Positions 1 through 5,611 of a stretch of 5,611 bases of DNA are shown piece by piece (within the stretch, counting starts at the first letter, position 1; each line of letters starts with the position of its first letter). Source of the DNA: Saprospirales bacterium. GTDB lineage: Bacteria; Bacteroidota; Bacteroidia; Chitinophagales; JADJOU01. The notes beneath the pieces are model-generated. The model was given only the letters and a program-made list of their open reading frames with translations. It was not told the DNA's origin and searched no databases. Location of the stretch: positions 1 to 5,611 of the forward strand of contig CANHJR010000100.1 of assembly GCA_947461165.1 (NCBI GenBank). Direction: 5' to 3'. A program made the position numbers and the translations under genes.

Positions 1-372
1 CGCATAATCTGCAGAAACGCCCCGTATTTGTTCGATATCTACCTTGGTACTATCTGGCTGAAAAGCAATAATTGACAAGGTCTCTAATGCAGACTTAGAA
101 AGCCGTTTTCGCTGAATAGTCTCGATATAATTGACAATAAATGGGTAATACTTCGGTTTTGACACAAATGAATATCCCATTCCAGTTCGCTGTATTTCTA
201 TTCCAAATTCAGGTCTTTGAAATTCTGCCCGAATATCCAATAAGGCTTTGGCGAGTTCCTCAATAGTGACCGTCGGCATGTCCTTTTGTACGATCCTCAG
301 AATTTCTTCCTCAGGAAGAGCATATGGCGAAACAAAGAGAACCGCCTGAATAATTTGTTTTAACCCCTCCAT
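1..372 (-). CDS. scpB: Segregation and condensation protein B, N-terminal part (cut by left window edge)
   Basis: ScpB is the winged-helix kleisin-associated subunit of the bacterial SMC-ScpAB condensin complex; it acts on the nucleoid, binding ScpA as a dimer and supporting chromosome compaction and segregation. I translated 124 in-frame residues without a stop from the ATG at 372-370 to the window edge. The N-terminus (MEGLKQIIQAVLFVSPYALP, residues 1-20) is the usual first helix of ScpB. GYSFVSKPKY (about 66-75), LSKSALETLSIIAF (91-104) and IEQIRGVSADYA (113-124) are family signatures. ScpB is usually about 170-250 residues, so the C-terminal third is missing off the edge. The start is fixed because an in-frame TAA, the stop of the upstream gene, directly precedes the ATG. 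No Shine-Dalgarno sequence is present; translation is probably coupled to the gene before it. One oddity: the usual Y-K/R-Q-P-I/V-T stretch reads F-Q-P-D-S-T (104-109). scpA is not in view. Identity is near certain. Confidence 0.95.
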   Translation of the reverse strand, partial: MEGLKQIIQAVLFVSPYALPEEEILRIVQKDMPTVTIEELAKALLDIRAEFQRPEFGIEIQRTGMGYSFVSKPKYYPFIVNYIETIQRKRLSKSALETLSIIAFQPDSTKVDIEQIRGVSADYA

Positions 373-375
373 TTA
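370..375 (-). other. Abutting stop-start junction TAA-ATG between the binding-protein gene and scpB
   Basis: The TAA ending the binding-protein gene (375-373) is followed with no gap by the scpB ATG (372-370), and both genes are in the same reading frame. Expression of scpB therefore probably depends on the terminating ribosome restarting or on local re-binding. The only purine-rich sequence (GGAGGGG) lies just after the ATG, inside scpB, where it cannot act as a normal ribosome binding site for this start. Confidence 0.85.
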
Positions 376-1659
376 TTCTACTGAATACCAGCCATTTTTG
401 GTTGCTTGCAATAAAAATTTTGACGTATTTTCAAAAAAGAGGATCTTTCCATTGGGATTGTATGAGGGCTTGATATGGATATTTGATACCGCCCCATAAT
501 ATTTATATCCGTCAGCAGAAAGAGGAAATTTAACACTAAACTTATCCATTAAATGAGCAATGTACATTCCGACATCATATCCTACAAAGACATCATTCAC
601 GACCTGATCATTTGTCATTGACTTATATCGTTCCTTTATCTCGCTTATTAAAGTTGGGTTATTTTGAAGAAACACATCGGTATATATTCTTGTATTGAAT
701 TTCTCAAGCTTTTCAAGACTTATTTTCGGATTACTAGACCACAAATTATTTCCAAATACAAAAATTCGTCTTGAACCTACAGCAATCAATTTGTCCAAGA
801 TTTCATTAACATCATTTGATTTATAATGTGAAATCATTAAAACATTGTTCTTGTTCGTGTCCAACAGCATTCTAAAACTTGTTTCTCCAGTATACTCAAT
901 CGTCCGAAGTCGATTTGTTCCGTCTCTCTCGGCCATATATTTCATATAATTAGCAGTCCGTCGTTCCGTCTTAGAAGTGGCGTCATAGACAAAATAAATA
1001 ATAGCATTATTATAGCTTATGTCAGTAGTTATCTTTTTATAATAATCATAGAACAGTCTTGATTTTGGAATCTGAAGTTTGAAAGCATAAGGATTATCCT
1101 TAGCTGGAACATCGGATGGATTCTGAGCTAGAATCATAGGGATTTTGTTTTCCTTGCAATAGTTACTGACTAACAAGGCCTGTTTGGTATGAAATGGAGC
1201 TACGACGACATCAATATTATATTTTTTAAGTTTCTCAAGAATTTGTAACGTGCTGCTGTCTTCTCTTGCATTATCCCAAATATGGTAGACGTATTTCGTA
1301 TTCATACGTTTTATTTTGCCAAATGCGATATTGACTCCTTCCCAAAAACCCAAAACATCTCTAGTCTCCGATGGCATAGAAGCAAATCTATCTTTTCCAT
1401 CACCAGGCAAAATTTTTGCAGTGTTTATCGGTAAAATGAATGCTACATTATAAATGGACTTGCTAGCGTTTGAAATTTTATCTAAATGAGTATACGGATT
1501 TTCTACCAAGGTGCTATTTACTGCCTTGGAGTCGTCATCATCATCTGACTTATGATCTTGAGAAAAAGCGGTAGAACCTATTATGCAAAAACAAGCAAAC
1601 AATATTGCTTTTAGATTATTCCCATTCAATAGTCGCTGGCGGTTTGGAGCTGATGTCAT
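373..1659 (-). CDS. Exported type 1 periplasmic-binding-protein fold protein (LysM-less relative of Bacteroidota PBP1/LysM proteins)
   Basis: The product has a type 1 periplasmic-binding-protein fold, but its ligand and role are unknown. Numbering is from the ATG at 1659 (428 residues). Residues 1-33 form a Sec signal peptide: a long basic N-region, the hydrophobic stretch AILFACFCIIG, and a likely signal peptidase I cut after TAFS. An acidic linker with five aspartates (39-43) follows. The binding fold starts near 70 (YNVAFILPIN), then FWEGVNIAF (105-113), YHIWDNARED (125-134), VVVAPFH (151-157) and NKIPMILAQNPSD (171-183), alternating strands and helices as in Peripla_BP_6-type receptors. 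Related Bacteroidota proteins often carry LysM repeats before this domain; I see none here. No ABC permease or ATPase gene is visible, so a role in transport is unsupported; an envelope or cell-wall sensing role is inference. The start is uncertain: ATG 1686 (71-base overlap with guaA), ATG 1659 (44) and TTG 1629 (14) are all in frame, and none has a clear ribosome binding site. The fold is fairly sure, the function is not. Confidence 0.8.
   Translation of the reverse strand: MTSAPNRQRLLNGNNLKAILFACFCIIGSTAFSQDHKSDDDDDSKAVNSTLVENPYTHLDKISNASKSIYNVAFILPINTAKILPGDGKDRFASMPSETRDVLGFWEGVNIAFGKIKRMNTKYVYHIWDNAREDSSTLQILEKLKKYNIDVVVAPFHTKQALLVSNYCKENKIPMILAQNPSDVPAKDNPYAFKLQIPKSRLFYDYYKKITTDISYNNAIIYFVYDATSKTERRTANYMKYMAERDGTNRLRTIEYTGETSFRMLLDTNKNNVLMISHYKSNDVNEILDKLIAVGSRRIFVFGNNLWSSNPKISLEKLEKFNTRIYTDVFLQNNPTLISEIKERYKSMTNDQVVNDVFVGYDVGMYIAHLMDKFSVKFPLSADGYKYYGAVSNIHIKPSYNPNGKILFFENTSKFLLQATKNGWYSVE
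1561..1659 (-). other. Predicted Sec signal peptide of the binding-fold protein
   Basis: Thirty-three codons from the preferred ATG encode an N-region with two Arg and one Lys, a hydrophobic core (AILFACFCIIG) and a small-residue end, A-F-S before Gln-Asp, matching the signal peptidase I rule of small residues at -3 and -1. The Cys in LFAC is preceded by too short a hydrophobic run to be a convincing lipobox. With the TTG start at 1629 the signal peptide would be 23 residues, which is a more usual length. Confidence 0.75.
1616..1659 (-). other. Out-of-frame overlap of guaA 3' end with the start of the binding-protein gene
   Basis: The last codons of guaA, encoding its conserved C-terminus KPPATIEWE and the TAA at 1618-1616, also encode the signal-peptide N-region of the next gene in a shifted frame. 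This arrangement favours translational coupling, with ribosomes ending guaA restarting close by. The overlap is 44 bases with the ATG at 1659 and would be 14 with the TTG at 1629. Whichever start is used, the signal peptide core begins at or just after the guaA stop, so coupling is plausible in both cases. Confidence 0.7.
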
Positions 1660-3157
1660 ACACAACCCGATTGATTCCTTTAACATAATTTATAATTTCG
1701 TTTGATATCTTCGCTAACAATTCATATGGCAAATGTACCCAATCTGCTGTCATTCCATCAACAGAATGTACACATCGCAGAGCAACCACCTCTTCATAGG
1801 TTCGTTCATCACCCATAACACCGACGCTGCGTACCGGAAGAAGAATAACTCCACTTTGCCAGACCTTTTGATACCAGCCGCTTTCATGGAGATTTGCCGT
1901 AAAGATAGCATCCGCCTCCTGAAGTATTCGAACCCGCTCTTTATTTATTTCGCCGAGTATTCGTATGCCCAATCCTGGTCCTGGAAATGGATGTCGATTT
2001 AGAATATTGGACGGAACTCCTAGTTCGGTTCCTACTTTGCGAACCTCATCTTTAAATAAAAGCCTTAATGGTTCTATGATTTCAAATCCAAATTTCTCTG
2101 GCAGTCCTCCAACATTATGGTGCGATTTAATTGTAGCACTTGGACCATTGACAGACAACGATTCAATGACATCAGGATAGATTGTTCCTTGGGCCAGGTA
2201 CTTAATATTGTCCAGCTTCTTTGCTTCTTTTTCAAACACTTCTATAAAAACTCGACCAATAGCTTTTCTCTTAGCCTCAGGATCTGTGACACCATGAAGA
2301 GCCTCGTAAAAATGACTGGAGGCATTGACCCCAATTATGTGAAGACCACTTGCTCGATAGGACTCGATGACCTCTTCAAATTCATCCTTGCGGAGGAGCC
2401 CATTGTCAATAAAAATACAAGTCAACTGGCTTCCAATAGCTTGGTGTAATAGATATCCTACAACAGAAGAATCCACGCCGCCACTAATTCCTAAAATCAC
2501 TCGATCTGATCCGATTTTGGATCGAATAGATTCGATCTGCGAGGAAACAAATGATTTGGGAGTCCAATCGCCCTTGCATTTAGAAATATTTATGACAAAA
2601 TTTGAGATCAACTCCTTACCACATTGTGTATGCGTAACTTCTGGATGGAACTGAACTCCGTAAATTGGCATTTTAAATTCACCAGGTTTTGACTCAAAAG
2701 CGGCTACAATGTTGTTTTCTGTTTTGGCAATGACGTCGAATCGTGGGCCAACCTCCAAAATACTATCGCTATGACTCATCCATACATCTGAAGGGCTCGT
2801 TACATTCTGAAAAATAGACCATTTTCCATCAAAATATACCGTTGCACGTCCGTATTCTCGAACATCCGATTTGGTGACTTTTCCGCCACATTTGCCGATA
2901 GCATATTGAGCGCTATAGCATACTGCCAGAACGGGGACATTGTTTGAAATGGTATCTAAATCAATCGCTGGGCTGGATTCATCTAGAGTCGAAAATGGGC
3001 TTCCTGACAATATCGCTCCGCGAATACTGTTATCTGTCCAATCAATTTCTTTGTGATAAGGGAAAATTTCACAATACACATTCAATTCTCTGACACGTCT
3101 TGCGATGAGTTGGGTATACTGAGAACCAAAGTCAAGAATTACTATTTTTTCTACCAT
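1616..3157 (-). CDS. guaA: GMP synthase (glutamine-hydrolysing)
   Basis: GuaA converts XMP to GMP in the cytoplasm using ATP and glutamine, the last step of guanine nucleotide synthesis. The 513 residues match the family length (E. coli has 525). Residues 1 to about 195 are a class I glutamine amidotransferase: ILDFGSQYTQLIARRVREL (7-25), LSGSPFS (50-56), nucleophile Cys80 in AVCYSAQ, and His171 and Glu173 in GVQFHPE. An ATP-pyrophosphatase domain follows, with the P-loop SGGVDSS (225-231), DNGLLRKDEFE (251-261) and GTIYPDVIES (324-333). The dimerisation domain has HPFPGPGLGIRILGE (389-403), GVMGDERTYEEVVALR (446-461) and the hallmark end KPPATIEWE. All synthetase motifs look intact. Two oddities are in the amidotransferase: the usual G-x-C-x-G around the nucleophile reads A-V-C-Y-S, and the SHGD-like motif reads SHSD. 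The start is the first ATG, 7 bases after the tamB stop, in A-rich sequence without a Shine-Dalgarno motif. No guanine riboswitch or promoter space exists upstream, so guaA is probably transcribed with tamB or from a promoter inside it. Confidence 0.98.
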   Translation of the reverse strand: MVEKIVILDFGSQYTQLIARRVRELNVYCEIFPYHKEIDWTDNSIRGAILSGSPFSTLDESSPAIDLDTISNNVPVLAVCYSAQYAIGKCGGKVTKSDVREYGRATVYFDGKWSIFQNVTSPSDVWMSHSDSILEVGPRFDVIAKTENNIVAAFESKPGEFKMPIYGVQFHPEVTHTQCGKELISNFVINISKCKGDWTPKSFVSSQIESIRSKIGSDRVILGISGGVDSSVVGYLLHQAIGSQLTCIFIDNGLLRKDEFEEVIESYRASGLHIIGVNASSHFYEALHGVTDPEAKRKAIGRVFIEVFEKEAKKLDNIKYLAQGTIYPDVIESLSVNGPSATIKSHHNVGGLPEKFGFEIIEPLRLLFKDEVRKVGTELGVPSNILNRHPFPGPGLGIRILGEINKERVRILQEADAIFTANLHESGWYQKVWQSGVILLPVRSVGVMGDERTYEEVVALRCVHSVDGMTADWVHLPYELLAKISNEIINYVKGINRVVYDISSKPPATIEWE

Positions 3158-3180
3158 TTATTTTTTATTTCTTCTTTTCA
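3158..3180 (-). promoter_or_regulatory. A-rich translation start region of guaA, no Shine-Dalgarno
   Basis: Upstream of the guaA ATG the coding strand is almost only A with a few T and G (the Lys-rich tamB end, its TAA, then AAAATAA). No GGAGG-like element is present; the nearest purine run is AAGAAG inside the tamB codons. Bacteroidota commonly start translation without Shine-Dalgarno pairing, from A-rich, weakly structured leaders, and this fits. A second in-frame TAA sits directly before the ATG, so the start cannot lie further upstream. Confidence 0.45.
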
Positions 3181-5611
3181 AATAATTTATCTAGAGTTTC
3201 AAAATCTTTTTGATATTGTATACCTGCACCTGTTTTGTTGATATATTTTGCATTGAATGGATCATTATTGAGTGTTGAATACACTTTTAATCGAAGGTTT
3301 CCTTGCTGCGAAAGTAAGTATTCCAAATCAACATCGCTGCCAAAAAATGCGGTATTCGAATTTGTTGTTGCATCTCGCCCAAAATCATAGTTTCCACCCA
3401 GGTTAAATATAAGCCTATCATTCAACAATTTTTGGGATAATGCGAGTTTTAGATTATTGCGAAGATTGCCTGCGGTGACAGTTCTGTCGACTTGAGAATA
3501 TCGTTGAAGTCCAAGATCAAAATTCAAGCCCTTGAATGTGTTTTGCATAAAATCCGTTATGTAGGATGATAGTTTGCCTGAAATGACATCTAGCCCTGCA
3601 TTGGCAACATCATTTCCAAAGGAACTACTCGATGCATTTGTATTTTCAAAACCGGTGAAGGTTGGAGGCAGAAACCGTTGCATAGATAGTAGACTTAGAA
3701 CTTGTTTGTTCATCTCATTTTCATTCCGCTCGGTCATAGCTGTAATGGTCTCAAAGGCCGCAAGAATGGTTGGATCATTCTGCTGAATATTAAGTTTATA
3801 AGATATATCTGGCTGGATCATTTGATTTTTGAGAAATAGAGTGACGTCTACTTTTACCTGATTTCTGGCTGCATTACGGATGTTGTCATCCAAAGCATTT
3901 CCATAATATGCAAGCACGAGATCCTGGGCTGTTGCACGCGTTTTAAAAGTCGCACTTAAGTCAATTTTGGATTTGAATGGATCTCCAAAAAACTGCATAG
4001 AACCGCCCTTGTTTATATAAAACGTCCTTTCGATCAAGTTTTGGTAAGTGAATTTATAATTCCCTGAATTGACAACATAGGAGCCATAAATATCCATATC
4101 CGTTTCTGGACTCATTTTAAAAGATATTTTGCCCTCCCCAGTGCAGTCTATCCTATCGTCAACTGCAGGATCCATTATAATTGTAAGATTGCCTTTATCA
4201 TTGATATCGAAATTGAAGTCAAAATTGACCCCACCCCTGCGCACCCTTTTGGCATTCATACTGGAGTCGCTATTAGATGTTTTTGATACAAAATCATAGA
4301 AACTATACTTATCTGCATTTTTGTTACCACCAAATGCGATATAAATATGTGAATTTGGAAGGTTAGAACCATTCGCAGAAATTGTAATTCGATCACCAAT
4401 AACGCCTTTGAAATTCATATCCGCAGCAGCGAATACCCTTCCATAAAAATACTGGTTATTTTGAGACGTGGTATTGAGGCAAAATAGCTTAGGGGTATTA
4501 GCAGATATGTTTAGGAAGAAATTTTGAAAATAATTGTGAGAAATGATACCATTCGCAACTGCCGGATTGCCAAACTCATCTCGAAATTCGAAATCATTAA
4601 ACACAAATTTGTCAGGAATGATATTGATAGTCTGTTTGGAGGTTGTGTATCTGGTATGTATATTATTGATATATGTGCTCAAGGTGTCGATATATAAACT
4701 TCCGGAAGAGCTCAGCTGATTTATTTTCCCATCGAGTAGAATATTCGCTCTTAAATTCCCCTCCATACCATAAATCAGGTCCTTAAAATACTTATTCATA
4801 AAATCGGGGTTGATTCTATTGATTTGAATCTTGGCATGCAGTGAGTCTACTCCTTGATTGGCATCAAAAACCCCATTCGCACTCATAGCGATTCGCTCAC
4901 CGGAGAGCGTCAATTTGGAACTAAGAATCTCATCTTCAAAACTACTGTTTATCGCTAAGTCCCCTATTCTTTGATTGTCAAACTCGATAGAGCTAATTCT
5001 TAGGTTTCCAATCGGTGTTGGCTTGGTGATCGCGTTTGCAATTTCTACCTCTCCTGTCAATTCACCTTTGAAGGATTTGAGAATCGGCATAAATCCACTT
5101 ATGAGCTCTTCTAGTTTTACATCATCAAATTTTATCTTCAATAGGTTGTTTTCTGGGTTGGTACCTATTTCAATTTGTTGTCTATCTTTTTTCAGCACAA
5201 TGTTTTTAGCAAAAAGGGTCTTATCCTTCAGATTGATTTGGACCGAATTGTCTGGATCTATTGTCCATACTTTTTTTCCAAAATATGAATTAAATGGAAG
5301 AATGCTAAACTCTACTAGCTGATCCTTCTTGCGTATGATCGTATTAAAATCCACAAACTTTTCATCTTGTCGTTCTAACAACTCAACTGTCAGTTTTACT
5401 CCGTCCGAAACATTCGTAATTCTCGCCGTCATAGGGCTTATAGCCAATTTGCCTTGGAAAAAGACACTATCCATTTTCAGACTTGCATCGACCCCTTGTA
5501 TATCTGACGAGTGTTGCAGATAGAGTTGCGGCACGCGAAATTGATTCCACACCAGCCCGTTGAGATTTCCATCAATATTCATCTTGTCGTGTGTACCGTC
5601 AAATCTGCACA
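3165..5611 (-). CDS. tamB: TamB-like translocation/assembly module protein, C-terminal part (cut by right window edge)
   Basis: This is a TamB/DUF490-family protein, part of the AsmA/TamB group of long envelope-spanning beta-sheet proteins implicated in outer-membrane protein assembly and in lipid movement between membranes. The frame is open from the edge (nine codons, CRFDGTHDK, before the Met at 5582), so the N-terminal half with its membrane anchor is missing; Bacteroidota members are usually well over 1,000 residues and about 814 are visible. Numbering from that Met, residues 1 to about 400 are short alternating strands with Gly/Asn turns, as expected for a lipid-binding groove. The DUF490-like C-terminal domain spans about 400-790: FNFDINDKGNLTIIMDPAVDD (456-476), IYGSYVVNSGNYKFTYQN (498-515), FYINKGGSMQFFGDP (521-535), NKQVLSLLSMQRFLP (625-639), then barrel-like strands FNLGGNYDFG (726-735) and TGAGIQYQKDF (784-794). 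It ends in a Lys-rich tail. Family assignment is strong; the symbol is by homology, since no TamA is visible. Confidence 0.92.
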   Translation of the reverse strand, partial: CRFDGTHDKMNIDGNLNGLVWNQFRVPQLYLQHSSDIQGVDASLKMDSVFFQGKLAISPMTARITNVSDGVKLTVELLERQDEKFVDFNTIIRKKDQLVEFSILPFNSYFGKKVWTIDPDNSVQINLKDKTLFAKNIVLKKDRQQIEIGTNPENNLLKIKFDDVKLEELISGFMPILKSFKGELTGEVEIANAITKPTPIGNLRISSIEFDNQRIGDLAINSSFEDEILSSKLTLSGERIAMSANGVFDANQGVDSLHAKIQINRINPDFMNKYFKDLIYGMEGNLRANILLDGKINQLSSSGSLYIDTLSTYINNIHTRYTTSKQTINIIPDKFVFNDFEFRDEFGNPAVANGIISHNYFQNFFLNISANTPKLFCLNTTSQNNQYFYGRVFAAADMNFKGVIGDRITISANGSNLPNSHIYIAFGGNKNADKYSFYDFVSKTSNSDSSMNAKRVRRGGVNFDFNFDINDKGNLTIIMDPAVDDRIDCTGEGKISFKMSPETDMDIYGSYVVNSGNYKFTYQNLIERTFYINKGGSMQFFGDPFKSKIDLSATFKTRATAQDLVLAYYGNALDDNIRNAARNQVKVDVTLFLKNQMIQPDISYKLNIQQNDPTILAAFETITAMTERNENEMNKQVLSLLSMQRFLPPTFTGFENTNASSSSFGNDVANAGLDVISGKLSSYITDFMQNTFKGLNFDLGLQRYSQVDRTVTAGNLRNNLKLALSQKLLNDRLIFNLGGNYDFGRDATTNSNTAFFGSDVDLEYLLSQQGNLRLKVYSTLNNDPFNAKYINKTGAGIQYQKDFETLDKLFEKKK

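Noticed and set aside
1531..1545. Run of five GAT/GAC codons (poly-Asp) resembling an engineered protease-tag sequence
   Set aside because: It lacks the Lys directly after the Asp run needed for such a site and sits in a natural-looking low-complexity linker just after the signal peptide.
1591..1602. Possible lipoprotein lipobox (LFAC) in the binding-protein signal peptide
   Set aside because: Only a few hydrophobic residues precede the Cys after the Lys, and the hydrophobic core continues past it to a good signal peptidase I site (TAFS before Q). A soluble exported protein is more likely.
1660..1686. Extending the binding-protein gene to the first ATG at 1686
   Set aside because: It adds nine residues to an already long N-region, increases the overlap with guaA to 71 bases and has no ribosome binding site. 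I kept it only as an alternative.
1733..2654. Several overlapping plus-strand open frames opposite guaA
   Set aside because: They lie wholly antisense to strongly conserved GuaA motifs, overlap each other in different frames, and their translations show no recognisable domain. They are shadows of guaA.
3158..3164. Promoter or guanine riboswitch controlling guaA
   Set aside because: Only 7 bases separate tamB and guaA, leaving no room for a riboswitch outside coding sequence, and I could not support a specific promoter inside tamB.
3574..5523. Plus-strand open frames of 64-115 codons opposite tamB
   Set aside because: They are antisense to a clear TamB-family coding frame; their hydrophobic or Ser-rich translations are what reverse-complemented TamB codons would give. 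No independent gene evidence.
1..5611. CRISPR array, insertion sequence, tRNA or defence genes
   Set aside because: No spaced direct repeats, transposase-like frames, terminal inverted repeats or tRNA-like cloverleaf were seen. Almost the whole window is accounted for by four housekeeping-type coding regions.

Overview
The window is one densely packed stretch in which every gene lies on the minus strand, so it reads from the right edge to the left. Four genes are visible: the 3' part of a tamB-like envelope assembly gene (cut by the right edge), a complete guaA (GMP synthase), a complete gene for an exported periplasmic-binding-protein (type 1) fold protein, and the 5' two thirds of scpB (cut by the left edge). 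No intergenic stretch is longer than 7 bases, and there is no RNA gene, mobile element, CRISPR array or clear terminator.

The organism is most likely a member of the Bacteroidota. The base composition is AT-rich. The TamB C-terminal half has the strand-rich pattern and the GGSMQFFGDP and NKQVLSLLSMQRF motifs seen in that phylum. GuaA has the Bacteroidota-like LSGSPFS and GPSATIKSHHNVGG segments. The exported protein has a typical TAFSQ signal-peptide end. Start codons lack Shine-Dalgarno sequences and sit in A-rich context. The genus cannot be named from this window.

The spacing suggests one transcription unit. tamB and guaA are separated by 7 bases. guaA overlaps the start of the binding-protein gene out of frame (44 bases with the preferred ATG). 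The binding-protein stop codon directly abuts the scpB ATG in the same reading frame. The order is therefore outer-envelope biogenesis (TamB), purine nucleotide synthesis (GuaA), an envelope protein of unknown ligand, then chromosome condensation (ScpB). No biochemical pathway links these four products; they look like growth-related housekeeping functions that share transcription.

I see no evidence for a defence system, mobile island or wholly new system. The points most worth a second look are the stand-alone binding-fold protein with no ABC transporter partners, the loss of both glycines around the catalytic cysteine of GuaA, and the compact gene junctions.
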